A stretch of DNA of 50,162 nt from Chryseobacterium polytrichastri (GCF_900142445.1 NZ_FRAV01000037.1:1-50162); one strand, 5' to 3'. Counted from the stretch's first letter, positions 15,273-23,028 are shown. Translations and numbers: made by a program. Notes: a model not told the origin generated them from the sequence alone.

Positions 15273-16130
15273 TTAATTCTCAAACTTCATTGAGATTGGA
15301 AATTTGAAATAACTTCTTACGGCTTCGCCTTGTTTGTTTTTTCCAGGATTCCATTTTCCTCTGATAGATTTAATGGTTCTGATCGCTTCACTGTTGAAAT
15401 CTGCATCTTTACCATCTGCTTTCAGTCCAGAAATCGTACCGTTAGTTTCAACAATGAAAGTAACAGTAGTTTTCATAACCCCATCAGTTTCGAATCCAGC
15501 ACCATCAAAATTATTCATTACTTTCGTTCTGAAAGAATTAATTCCTCCATCATAACTTGCTTCAACTGCAAGCTCACCTTCTCCTGCAATGTGATTATCT
15601 GGAACTTTTGGCTCAACTTTCACTTGAATAGGTGGCGCAGTAATCGGTCCATTTCCAATGACTGGAACAGGAGGTGCATATGTATCAGGTTTTACTGGTT
15701 CACCTTTAAAATTATCTATCAAACCTGCAGCTGCATCTTTAGGTCTTTCCTGTTTAATAGGTTCAACAGCATCCTTTTTAGGGGTAGGAACTGAACTGTC
15801 ATATTGTTTCTGATTAGGAGGTGAAACAGGTTCAACAGGCTTGATAATCTGCACAGGCGGAGTATCTACCGGTGGATCAATTTTTTTTAATTTAATAACT
15901 ACTGGTGGACCATCTGTAGGTACATGTATAGTAGAAGGCTCATTATTAAACGCAGAAATTATTAGTGGGGTAATTGAAATAGCAGCCAACAAACTCACTC
16001 CTATAAAAAGTGCTTTTGTTAGTATTCTGTCCGACTCATTTCTTAAAGCATAAGCGCCATATTCTTTGTTACGGTGCTCGAATAGGATTTCATTAAAGCG
16101 AAATTCCTGATTAGTGTTTAGGTGTTTCAT
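15273..16130 (-). CDS. TonB-family energy transducer
   Basis: A 285-residue inner-membrane protein that passes proton-motive force from ExbB/ExbD to outer-membrane receptors. The start chosen is the ATG at 16130; a GTG one codon earlier also fits. The N-terminal cytoplasmic box EHRNKEYGAYALR is the Bacteroidota TonB signature. One membrane helix follows (about residues 40-60). The middle is a proline-rich periplasmic spacer rich in Lys-Pro and Glu-Pro (about 75-180). The C-terminal TonB domain has VTFIVETNGTISGLKADGKD and a final GKWNPGKNKQGEAVRSYFKFPI strand. No exbB/exbD is adjacent, so this looks like a stand-alone transducer. Palindromes upstream (16183-16280) may be regulatory. Confidence 0.93.
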   Translation of the reverse strand: MKHLNTNQEFRFNEILFEHRNKEYGAYALRNESDRILTKALFIGVSLLAAISITPLIISAFNNEPSTIHVPTDGPPVVIKLKKIDPPVDTPPVQIIKPVEPVSPPNQKQYDSSVPTPKKDAVEPIKQERPKDAAAGLIDNFKGEPVKPDTYAPPVPVIGNGPITAPPIQVKVEPKVPDNHIAGEGELAVEASYDGGINSFRTKVMNNFDGAGFETDGVMKTTVTFIVETNGTISGLKADGKDADFNSEAIRTIKSIRGKWNPGKNKQGEAVRSYFKFPISMKFEN

Positions 16131-16182
16131 CACTTAAAATATTTAAACTGTTAATATAAGGTGATTATTAGTTTTAGTAGCT

Positions 16183-16194
16183 CTTATCGATAAG
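16183..16194. promoter_or_regulatory. 12-bp palindrome upstream of tonB
   Basis: CTTATCGATAAG is a perfect palindrome 53 bases before the tonB ATG. Position and symmetry fit an operator, but no regulator is known for it. Confidence 0.35.
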
Positions 16195-16236
16195 TACTGT
16201 TTCAATATCAAAAAATTTGCCAAAAAATTATTAAAA

Positions 16237-16280
16237 AGTTAAATTTTCAAAAACTTATATAACAATTTGAAAATTTAACT
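16237..16280. repeat. Perfect 15-bp inverted repeat upstream of tonB
   Basis: AGTTAAATTTTCAAA (16237-16251) and TTTGAAAATTTAACT (16266-16280) match exactly with a 14-base loop. It could be a hairpin in a tonB leader, an end of an upstream transcript or a binding site. Confidence 0.7.
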
Positions 16281-16318
16281 ATATTCAAAATAATAACAAT
16301 CTAGAAACAAGGGGTATA

Positions 16319-16364
16319 GAATTTTTATTTTTCAATGATATTTGAATTTAAAAATAAAAAATTC
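16319..16364. repeat. AT-rich inverted repeat
   Basis: GAATTTTTATTTTT (16319-16332) is inverted as AAAAATAAAAAATTC (16350-16364) with one added A. Given the low complexity it may be chance or a weak hairpin. Confidence 0.45.
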
Positions 16365-16570
16365 AATTAAAAACAGAAAACAATAAAAACTATCCTTCAA
16401 AAACAAATAATTATTAATATCATCATAGTATAAACCAAGTCTACATTAAGAATCAATATCGCCTTTATATTAGCATCTTCTGCTTTGTTTTTTAATTACA
16501 TTGTTTAGATTCTTTCAGGATGACAAACTAAGTGTTAATTGAATTGTGAAAAATTGAAATGGCGACAGAA

Positions 16571-16685
16571 ACCCTAGCCTCGATAGGAACGGTTACCCCG
16601 CAGTAAGCGTTAGAGAAGTAGAGGGCTTGGGAGTTGGACCGAATTGGCGCGATGAGTATGAGTGGATAACGGGAAATAGCTCCAG
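16571..16685 (+). repeat. Dispersed intergenic repeat, copy A
   Basis: It opens with ACCCTAGCCTCGAT and closes with GGATAACGGGAAATAGCT. The same ends, ACCCTAGCCCCGAT and GAGAGCGGGAAATAGCT, bound a shorter copy at 22619-22702 on the other strand. The inside is not shared. It encodes no protein. Confidence 0.75.
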
Positions 16686-16775
16686 AAAAAATGAATAATG
16701 AGCAATTGGTAATGTGTAATGTTTTAAATAAGAACTATAGATATTCTTCCTTTGTTACCTATGATTATATTCTAT

Positions 16776-16810
16776 GAGATTGCTTCGTCACTTCGCTTCT
16801 CACAATGACG
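16776..16810 (+). repeat. Short dispersed GATTGCTTCGTCACTTCG-type repeat
   Basis: AGATTGCTTCGTCACTTCGC followed by TTCTCACAATGACG is a known kind of short repeat scattered between genes in many Bacteroidota and other bacteria. Related pieces in this window end in ATGACAAA (about 16508-16528, 22891-22918 and 45264-45357). Confidence 0.6.
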
Positions 16811-16846
16811 AAAAAAAGAGACTATCAATAATTGACAGTCTCTTTT
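16811..16846 (-). terminator. Terminator of purA
   Basis: AAAAGAGACT (16814-16823) pairs with AGTCTCTTTT (16837-16846), with a second small stem TCAAT/ATTGA inside the loop; the A run on the plus strand gives a U run after the stem on the purA message. It lies 21 bases after the purA stop. Confidence 0.9.
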
Positions 16847-16867
16847 AAATTTATTTGAAAATATTCC

Positions 16868-18154
16868 TTAGAATAATTCTTTTCTGATAATGTTTTGACT
16901 TCTTTCAGGTCCTACTGAAACTAAGTAAACGTTGATTCCCAAATACTTCTCGATAAACTCGATGTATTTCTGAGCATTATCAGGAAGTTCATCGTAGCTT
17001 CTTACTTTCGTAAGATCTTCGTTCCAACCTGGTAAATCTTGGTAAATCGGCTCGTAGTTGTATAGTTTTTCTGTTGACGAAGTGAAATAATCAATGATTT
17101 TTCCGTCTTCAGTTTTGTAATGTGTTACGATTTTCAGGTTTTCAATTCCTGTAAGAACGTCTAATTTCGTAATTACTAAGTTATTGATCCCATTGATCAT
17201 ACAAGCATGCTTTAAAGAAACCAGATCTAACCAACCTGTTCTTCTTGGTCTTCCTGTAGTCGCTCCAAACTCACCTCCGATCTGTCTGATGCTTTCTCCT
17301 AGCTCATTGTCCAATTCAGAAGGGAAAGGTCCGTTTCCTACTCTTGTACAATATGCTTTAGCAACACCAATTAGGTTTTTAAGTGAAGTTGGTGGAACAC
17401 CAGCTCCTGAACAAACTCCTCCTGTAGATGGAGAAGATGAAGTTACGTACGGATATGTTCCGAAGTCGATGTCTAGCATCAACGCCTGAGCACCTTCGAA
17501 TAAAACGTTTTTACCATCTCTGATAGCTTCGTTCAATTCAACTTCTGTATCAACGATTCTGTCTTGAAGTTGTTTACCAATCTCTAAAAATTCGTTGTAA
17601 ATTTCTTCAACGTCTAGTGTCGGTTTTCCGTAATATTTTTCAAAAAGTGAGTTTTTAACTTTTAAGTTTTTCTCAATTTTATCTCTTAAGATCTCAGGAT
17701 TTAAAAGATCTACCATTCTGATACCGATTCTTGCGATCTTATCTTCATAACATGGCCCGATTCCTTTTTTAGTCGTCCCGATCTGAGTTCCTCCGTGCTC
17801 TTCTTCACGGTAAGTATCCAAAAGGATGTGGTAAGGCATGATCACATGCGCTCTTCTGCTGATAAAAATGTGGTCTGTTCTAAGGCCTTTGCTTTCGATC
17901 TGGCCTACTTCTCTAATGAAAGATTTAGGATTTACCACTACTCCATTGGCAATGATACATTTTCCTTTACACTGCAAAACTCCTGAAGGAAGAAGGTGCA
18001 AAACAAATTTCTCTTCACCCACATAAACCGTGTGACCAGCGTTGTCTCCCCCTTGGAAACGAACTACATAATCCGATTTTGCAGATAAAACATCCGTGAT
18101 TTTTCCTTTACCTTCATCTCCATATTGAAGACCTACAACTACGTAAGTTGACAT
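16868..18154 (-). CDS. purA: Adenylosuccinate synthetase
   Basis: Cytoplasmic enzyme that joins IMP and aspartate using GTP, the first committed step from IMP to AMP. At 428 residues it is close to E. coli PurA (432). The N-terminal GLQYGDEGKGKITD phosphate-binding box, the GGDNAGHTV box, the catalytic GTTKKGIGPCYEDK segment and the IDFGTYPYVTSSSPSTGG stretch are all intact. A full promoter match lies at 18181-18211 and a strong terminator follows, so it is a single-gene unit. With hpt and adk a few kilobases on, this part of the window is rich in adenine nucleotide genes. Confidence 0.98.
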   Translation of the reverse strand: MSTYVVVGLQYGDEGKGKITDVLSAKSDYVVRFQGGDNAGHTVYVGEEKFVLHLLPSGVLQCKGKCIIANGVVVNPKSFIREVGQIESKGLRTDHIFISRRAHVIMPYHILLDTYREEEHGGTQIGTTKKGIGPCYEDKIARIGIRMVDLLNPEILRDKIEKNLKVKNSLFEKYYGKPTLDVEEIYNEFLEIGKQLQDRIVDTEVELNEAIRDGKNVLFEGAQALMLDIDFGTYPYVTSSSPSTGGVCSGAGVPPTSLKNLIGVAKAYCTRVGNGPFPSELDNELGESIRQIGGEFGATTGRPRRTGWLDLVSLKHACMINGINNLVITKLDVLTGIENLKIVTHYKTEDGKIIDYFTSSTEKLYNYEPIYQDLPGWNEDLTKVRSYDELPDNAQKYIEFIEKYLGINVYLVSVGPERSQNIIRKELF

Positions 18155-18180
18155 ATTTTACTTTTGTTTTTAGATTCATG

Positions 18181-18211
18181 CAAAATTACTTTTAAAAAAT
18201 AGGGTGACCAA
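18181..18211 (-). promoter_or_regulatory. Promoter of purA
   Basis: Minus strand reads TTG, 20 bases, TAATTTTG, a full match to the Bacteroidota consensus, with a short leader of about 20 bases before the purA ATG. Confidence 0.78.
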
Positions 18212-18288
18212 ATTTGTTGTGGATTTTATTTTTGGGTGGGTGGAAATCATGTGGGAATTGAAGATTTACAATATTATATATTTATTGT

Positions 18289-18296
18289 TAAATTTG
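18289..18296 (+). promoter_or_regulatory. -7 element for the YrhB-like gene
   Basis: TAAATTTG fits TAnnTTTG. The start of transcription expected a few bases later agrees with the ATG at 18319 and not with the TTG codon at 18304. No -33 TTG is found at the normal spacing. Confidence 0.5.
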
Positions 18297-18318
18297 ATAT
18301 AATTTGATAACTATTAAA

Positions 18319-18936
18319 ATGCAGGAAAACATTAAGGATGAATATCTAAAAATAGCCAGAGAATATCTTTTAAATAAAGTTGGAGATATTGTTGAAATAT
18401 TTGAAGACAATATACATGAAACTGATGACACATTTTGTTTCCATTATCAATCTAAAAAGTTTTTTGAAACATTAAGATTTGAAGACCAATTTGTCGGACA
18501 TGGACCTTTATTCCTTTTAAAAAGAAGTAAAAAAATAATTTCCTATGGAAGCGCAACAGGAGAAAAACCCGGTCTTATTCATATAATTAATCAATTGAAT
18601 AAGGAAAGACTAATAAGGGTTTACTATAAGGATTATGATATTTGGGATGGGAAGTATGATTTAATAATTAATAAAGTTGAAGATGAAATGGGTTTTGAAG
18701 AACTAATTATTGAAAGAATAGTAAATGTTTTATTAAAGCATAAAATCTGGAAAGCTAATCAATACAATAGTGATAATCCAAACGCTCATTATTACAGCGA
18801 AGAAGAATTAAAAGAAACTCTAATAAAATCTCCACTAATATTAAAAGGAAATTTTTGCAAAAACTTTGAAGATCTTCTTGTTAACATTATTAATAAAGAT
18901 ATTTATCTTGATTGGACATTATCAGAGGTTAAGTAG
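18319..18936 (+). CDS. YrhB/Imm35-like protein, possible immunity protein
   Basis: A 205-residue soluble protein starting at the ATG at 18319 (an upstream TTG would add five residues). The first half has the layout of the YrhB/Imm35 domain: EYLKIAREYL helix, then FCFHYQSKKFFET, then VGHGPLFLLKRSKKIISYGSATG, which compares with E. coli YrhB WYFCFEAREFLET and GNAPFIIDKDSGEIHSLGTA. That family is found among immunity proteins of polymorphic toxins. The second half (about 95-205) is not recognised and is rich in Lys, Glu and Ile. No toxin gene is next to it. It stands alone between purA and a palindromic repeat. The family assignment is by eye. Confidence 0.7.
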   Translation: MQENIKDEYLKIAREYLLNKVGDIVEIFEDNIHETDDTFCFHYQSKKFFETLRFEDQFVGHGPLFLLKRSKKIISYGSATGEKPGLIHIINQLNKERLIRVYYKDYDIWDGKYDLIINKVEDEMGFEELIIERIVNVLLKHKIWKANQYNSDNPNAHYYSEEELKETLIKSPLILKGNFCKNFEDLLVNIINKDIYLDWTLSEVK

Positions 18937-18947
18937 CCACTATAATC

Positions 18948-18980
18948 AAACCTAACAGGTTTTAAAAACCTGTTAGGTTT
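18948..18980. repeat. CCTAACAGG palindrome, copy 1
   Basis: AAACCTAACAGGTTTT and AAAACCTGTTAGGTTT are perfect inverses with almost no loop, 11 bases after the YrhB-like stop. The same palindrome recurs at 20564-20594. It may act as a terminator, though no long T run follows. Confidence 0.85.
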
Positions 18981-19039
18981 AGAGTTTGCAAAAACAGATC
19001 TTTAATCCTCCTCCAAAATACCTAAAGACAATCTACACC

Positions 19040-19975
19040 ATGACATCACTACAAAAATCAGCATACTTATCTGCAACCACAAACGATCAAACCCAACTCT
19101 TCTACACTGTATTTTCTCCAGAAACAATTCCTGTAAAAGCAACCTTGCAAATCGTTCATGGGATGCAGGAACATAGTGGCAGATATGCGGAGATTGCAGA
19201 ATATTTTGCCAATCAAGGATTCGCGGTATTGACGTATGATCATTTAGGACACGGAAAATCGGTAAAGGACAAACAAGATATTGGTTTCTTTCAACTTAAT
19301 CATCCGGATGAAAGATTGATTTCAGATGCAGAAAAAATAAGCAAACATCTTATGGATCAATATCCGGATGTTCCTCATTTCATTCTCGGACATTCAATGG
19401 GTTCTTTTATTACGCGTTGTCTGCTACAAAGGGCGAGCGGTAAATTTGCTGGAGCTATCATTACAGGAACTGGCGGACCTTTACCTGAAATAGATTTATT
19501 AAGAGGTTATTTATCATTAGCAAATGCCATCGCGCCTCGCCGCCGTACTTTTTTGAATTCTGTTTTTACGAATGTCAATAACAAACAATTCAAAAAAGAT
19601 AAAGACTTTAGCGACACCAGCTGGCTCAGTCTGAATCCTGCCAATAGAAATGCTTTTTCTCGGGATGAGCTTTGCGGAATTCCATTTACCAACAATGCAT
19701 TTTATGCGTTATTTAGTATTTACAAAAAAGCGACGGCAAGAAATTGGGCACAAACCATTCCGAAATCCTTCCCTTTTCTATTCATTAGTGGACAAAATGA
19801 TCCTATAGGCGATTTTGGAAAAGGAGTAACAAAAACTGTTGAAAATTTAAAACTTGATGGATTCAAAGATGTAGAAGTGGAAATATATCCTGAAATGAGA
19901 CATGAAATATTGAATGAGGAAATTAGAGAAGATGTATTGAATCAGATAGATCATTGGATTTCAAAGCATTTGTAA
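19040..19975 (+). CDS. Alpha/beta hydrolase, monoacylglycerol-lipase type
   Basis: A 311-residue cytoplasmic hydrolase starting at the ATG at 19040; the open frame upstream only has a TTG inside the repeat arm. The oxyanion loop is HGMQEHSGRY, as in monoacylglycerol lipases and lysophospholipases (serine aminopeptidase S33 group). The nucleophile elbow is GHSMGS, the acid is likely the Asp in SGQNDPIG, and the base is the His in MRHEILNE. No signal peptide is seen. The next gene starts 20 bases after its stop, so the two form a small operon bracketed by CCTAACAGG palindromes. The natural substrate cannot be deduced. Confidence 0.88.
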   Translation: MTSLQKSAYLSATTNDQTQLFYTVFSPETIPVKATLQIVHGMQEHSGRYAEIAEYFANQGFAVLTYDHLGHGKSVKDKQDIGFFQLNHPDERLISDAEKISKHLMDQYPDVPHFILGHSMGSFITRCLLQRASGKFAGAIITGTGGPLPEIDLLRGYLSLANAIAPRRRTFLNSVFTNVNNKQFKKDKDFSDTSWLSLNPANRNAFSRDELCGIPFTNNAFYALFSIYKKATARNWAQTIPKSFPFLFISGQNDPIGDFGKGVTKTVENLKLDGFKDVEVEIYPEMRHEILNEEIREDVLNQIDHWISKHL

Positions 19976-19995
19976 ACCTTAGAAATTTACATGTA

Positions 19996-20553
19996 ATGAG
20001 AATACACATTTTCGGAGCATCAGGTTCAGGAGTAACGACATTAGGCAAAGCATTATCAAAAAAACTCAATATTGAATATTTTGATAGTGATGATTTTTTC
20101 TGGTTAGAATCTAAAATTCCATTTACTATCAAACAGGATCCAGAAATCAGAAATACAATTGTTGCAGAAAAACTTAATCATACCGATGATTGGATTTTTG
20201 GAGGTTCGATGATTCATTGGGGACAAAATATTTTCCCTGCATTTGATTTGGTCATATTTCTCTATCTTCCTCCAGAAATAAGATTAGAAAGAGTAAGAAA
20301 ACGAGAGCATGAAAGATACGGTGACGAAATCATCATCAATCCCGAAAGAAAAAAAATGTTTGAAAAATTTATGGATTGGACAGAGGATTATGACCACAAC
20401 ACAGGCATTGCCAACAGAACTTTACATGCTCATAGAGAATGGTTATCTACCATAAACACTCCTCTCCTCGAATTATCAGGAAATTATGATATTCAGCAAA
20501 AGATTGAAATTATTTTCAAAAAAATGGATCAGGAGAAACTACATTTAAAATAA
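19996..20553 (+). CDS. P-loop kinase-like ATPase
   Basis: A 185-residue protein starting at the ATG at 19996. Walker A is GASGSGVTTLGKAL near the N-terminus; YFDSDDFFW follows; VIFLYLPPEIRLERVRKREHERYG is the Walker B and arginine-rich lid region typical of adenylate-kinase/shikimate-kinase-like proteins. The lysine in the usual GxGK(S/T) position is replaced by Val (GSGVTT), as in the group of small proteins annotated as topology-modulation or AAA family ATPases, where a Thr-Thr pair follows. A small phosphotransfer reaction is likely, but the substrate is unknown. It is co-transcribed with the alpha/beta hydrolase. Confidence 0.82.
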   Translation: MRIHIFGASGSGVTTLGKALSKKLNIEYFDSDDFFWLESKIPFTIKQDPEIRNTIVAEKLNHTDDWIFGGSMIHWGQNIFPAFDLVIFLYLPPEIRLERVRKREHERYGDEIIINPERKKMFEKFMDWTEDYDHNTGIANRTLHAHREWLSTINTPLLELSGNYDIQQKIEIIFKKMDQEKLHLK

Positions 20554-20563
20554 TTGAAGGAAA

Positions 20564-20594
20564 AACCTAACAGGTTTTTGAAACCTGTTAGGTT
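20564..20594. repeat. CCTAACAGG palindrome, copy 2, between convergent genes
   Basis: AACCTAACAGGTTT and AAACCTGTTAGGTT pair perfectly around TTG. It lies 10 bases after the P-loop gene and 14 bases from the end of the ABC-F gene on the other strand, so it could terminate both. Confidence 0.85.
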
Positions 20595-20608
20595 AGTAAA
20601 GTTATTAA

Positions 20609-22201
20609 CTATTCTTTCAATGAAATTTCTTTGTCAACACCAATTTCATTCAAAAAAATCTCATCATGTGAAATCACTAACAACGTTCCATGATAATCTT
20701 TAATAGAATTGGTTAGAATTTCTATATTTTGAAGGTCTAAATTATTAGTGGGTTCATCAAGAATAATCATATCCGGAGATTTATTGCTAATGGAAAGTCC
20801 ACACAAAAGAAGTCGCAGACGCTCTCCCCCGCTCAAAACCTCACATTTCTTATCCCAAGTTTCTTTTCCGAATAAAAATCTTGATAACAATGTTTTCACT
20901 TCAGATTCCTGTAACGCATTATCGTTGAATTTTTGAGCAAAATCATAAATCATAGAAGCCCTATCAATCAATGAATATTCCTGATCAATATAAATAGAAT
21001 TAAAATTTGATTTCAAAATTTCACCTACAGACGGTTTCAAATCTTCGAGCAAAAGCTTTATCAATGTCGTTTTTCCTGAACCGTTTGAACCTTTAATCGA
21101 AATCCGATTTCCACTTCTAATTTCAAAATTGAGATTTTCTTGCCAAAGATATTCTTCATTATATTTAAAATTAATCTCATTCGCTGAAATCAAAATCTTT
21201 CCTGAATGCAGTTCTGAATCATTAAAATTCACTTTCATCTGATCAGCATTTCTCACAAACGAACGTAAATCACGCAAATCTCCAGAAATACCATTGATTT
21301 TTTCAGCGTGAATACCTTTCAATCTTGAAGTATTTTTCTCGGCATTATTCCGCAACGTATTCATCATAATTCTCGCCACACCAGATTTCTCCTGCTTCCC
21401 TTTTCCTCGCGCATCCAATTTTTGTTTTCGTTCCAAGGTTTCGCGTTCCTTATCTTTTGCTTTTTTCAAAGCACGTTCTTTAGAATGAATATCATTTTGC
21501 AACGCCTCAATTTCGATTTCTTTTTGTCCAGAATAGAAATCATAATTTCCGCCATACGCTGAAATACCCTGATTACTTAGTTCAAAAGTAGTATCAACCA
21601 AATTCAGTAAAGTTCTGTCGTGGCTAACAATTACAACCGTTGAATTTGTCTTTTCAATAAAATCATACAACAGATTCCTACCTTCCAAATCGAGATGATT
21701 GGTTGGATCATCCAGCAAAATAATTTCAGGATGATTGATCTGAATTCCGGCAAGAAAAACTTTTGTTTTTTGTCCGCCACTTAAACTATCCAATGTTTGA
21801 TTTACCTCTAAATTATCCAGTTTCCAATGTTGTAAAGCAATTTGAGAACGTTCTTCAATATCCCAATCATCATTCAATATTTCAAAATAAATCTCATCCA
21901 CTTCCCCATTCGTTATTTTTTGAAGGGCATGTAATTTTTTATCGATTTTTAAACATTCTGCAATTGTCAAATGATTAAAATTCCCAAACATTTGTGGAAC
22001 ATAGAAAATCTCACCCTGAATATTCACATTTCCATCCAAAGGTTCAATTTCATGAGCAATAATTTTCAGCAAGGTAGATTTCCCCATGCCGTTGCTCCCG
22101 ACCAGAGCAGATTTCGTATGGGATGATATCGTTAAATTAATAGAATTAAAAAGCAGATTTCCTGCAGGAAACCCAAAAGATATATTGTGTAGAAAAAGCA
22201 T
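20609..22201 (-). CDS. ABC-F family ATPase
   Basis: A 530-residue soluble protein with two ABC domains and no membrane helices. Domain 1 has Walker A GSNGMGKST, signature LSGGQ and LLDDPTNHLDLEG. A charged linker (about 230-300; ERALKKAKDKERETLERK) joins to domain 2 with GSNGSGKTT, LSGGERLRLLL and ILDEPTNNLD. ABC-F proteins act on the ribosome, either as translation factors or as antibiotic-resistance protection proteins. The subfamily cannot be fixed from motifs alone; the closest look is to the shorter Uup/Lsa-like Bacteroidota proteins. A TATCTTTG element at 22312-22319 implies a leader of about 100 bases containing a small hairpin, which is common for resistance-type ABC-F genes. Confidence 0.92.
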   Translation of the reverse strand: MLFLHNISFGFPAGNLLFNSINLTISSHTKSALVGSNGMGKSTLLKIIAHEIEPLDGNVNIQGEIFYVPQMFGNFNHLTIAECLKIDKKLHALQKITNGEVDEIYFEILNDDWDIEERSQIALQHWKLDNLEVNQTLDSLSGGQKTKVFLAGIQINHPEIILLDDPTNHLDLEGRNLLYDFIEKTNSTVVIVSHDRTLLNLVDTTFELSNQGISAYGGNYDFYSGQKEIEIEALQNDIHSKERALKKAKDKERETLERKQKLDARGKGKQEKSGVARIMMNTLRNNAEKNTSRLKGIHAEKINGISGDLRDLRSFVRNADQMKVNFNDSELHSGKILISANEINFKYNEEYLWQENLNFEIRSGNRISIKGSNGSGKTTLIKLLLEDLKPSVGEILKSNFNSIYIDQEYSLIDRASMIYDFAQKFNDNALQESEVKTLLSRFLFGKETWDKKCEVLSGGERLRLLLCGLSISNKSPDMIILDEPTNNLDLQNIEILTNSIKDYHGTLLVISHDEIFLNEIGVDKEISLKE

Positions 22202-22229
22202 AATTTCTTTCTTAATTAAAGTTAAACTT

Positions 22230-22250
22230 CAATAACCTGTTTCGTTATTG
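22230..22250 (-). promoter_or_regulatory. Hairpin in the ABC-F leader
   Basis: CAATAAC and GTTATTG pair around CTGTTTC, about 30 bases before the ABC-F start. It has no U run. A role in attenuation is only a guess. Confidence 0.35.
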
Positions 22251-22311
22251 TTCAATTAAATCTAAAAGAAATTGGATCCTACATGTTTGTAATCTTTGGT
22301 TTTATATGTTG

Positions 22312-22319
22312 CAAAGATA
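22312..22319 (-). promoter_or_regulatory. -7 element of the ABC-F gene
   Basis: TATCTTTG on the minus strand fits TAnnTTTG; the transcript would start about 100 bases before the ABC-F ATG. No TTG at the -33 position. Confidence 0.5.
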
Positions 22320-22381
22320 TTAATTTAAAAAACTATAGACAGTTTTAGGATAAAACCAATGAACTTGTTTAAACGTTCTAT

Positions 22382-22559
22382 TTTAACCACTAAAGAAACA
22401 AAAGTTCAGATGATATAACATAAAGCATATCCTTAAACTGAAAAAAAGAAAACATTAGCCTTTAAAAATCTTTGATTTTTATTCTTTTGAAAGCTTTGTT
22501 TTCAAAAGAGCTAAACTTTAAATGATTCAATAATAGCTTTTGTACCTTTTGCGGTTAAA
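22382..22559. repeat. Long imperfect inverted-repeat element
   Basis: The outer arms, 22382-22406 and 22534-22559, read TTTAACCACTAAAGAAACAA and, inverted, TTTAACCGCAAAAGGTACAA, each continuing AAGT or AAGCT. Inside are smaller hairpins AAAAATC-TTT-GATTTTT and CTTTTGAAA / TTTTCAAAAG. It contains no protein gene and resembles the non-coding palindromic elements common between flavobacterial genes. Confidence 0.65.
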
Positions 22560-22618
22560 TTTTTTAATTAGTTTAAACAGGCTTATTGCATCTATCATTC
22601 ATCACTGATTTTTTCAGC

Positions 22619-22702
22619 AGCTATTTCCCGCTCTCCGCACTCGCTATTTTCTTTTTTCAAAAGAAAATGAGCTCAAACAAATGCTGCGATCGGGGCTAGG
22701 GT
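22619..22702 (-). repeat. Dispersed intergenic repeat, copy B
   Basis: On the minus strand it starts ACCCTAGCCCCGAT and ends GAGAGCGGGAAATAGCT, the same ends as copy A at 16571-16685. The centre is a palindrome, CATTTTCTTTTG and AAAAAAGAAAATAG, different from the centre of copy A. Confidence 0.75.
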
Positions 22703-23020
22703 CTTAGTTTTTCATTTCAACATTAGAAATAATTACCAAGCTTTTCATGCAATTTTAACAAATTTGATTAAATCTCCGACAGAATTATCAACAGAATTGA
22801 AATTTAATCTGGTAAAATTTATCTACAAATAAAATTCGTTTAATAATTTTAAGGAAAACGTTGCGATATCTATAAAAAAATCAAGCTCCTTCTTCGCTTA
22901 ATTCTACTGAATGACAAAAATCATGCTATTTCGTAAAACATTAATAAACATATCTGTTACCCTAAAAAAGGATAAAGTCTGAATATCACAAAATACGAAA
23001 ATATTTTAATCAAAAATCCG

Positions 23021-23028
23021 TAACTTTG
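23021..23028 (+). promoter_or_regulatory. -7 element of hpt
   Basis: TAACTTTG fits TAnnTTTG exactly and lies 19 bases before the hpt ATG. The upstream -33 element is weak. Confidence 0.6.

Larger units (their letters stand above)
16131..16867. other. Gene-free stretch between tonB and purA
   Basis: No coding sequence is supported in these 737 bases. They hold a 12-bp palindrome and two long inverted repeats near tonB, two GATT/ATGACAAA-type dispersed repeat pieces (about 16508-16528 and 16776-16810), one copy of a larger dispersed repeat (16571-16685), a GTAATG word repeat (16709-16721) and the purA terminator (16811-16846). The GC content jumps inside the dispersed repeat compared with its surroundings. 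Confidence 0.75.

Noticed and set aside
15330..15794. Plus-strand ORF of 154 codons opposite tonB
   Set aside because: It lies fully antisense to the proline-rich TonB spacer, has an unusual composition and no recognisable domain.
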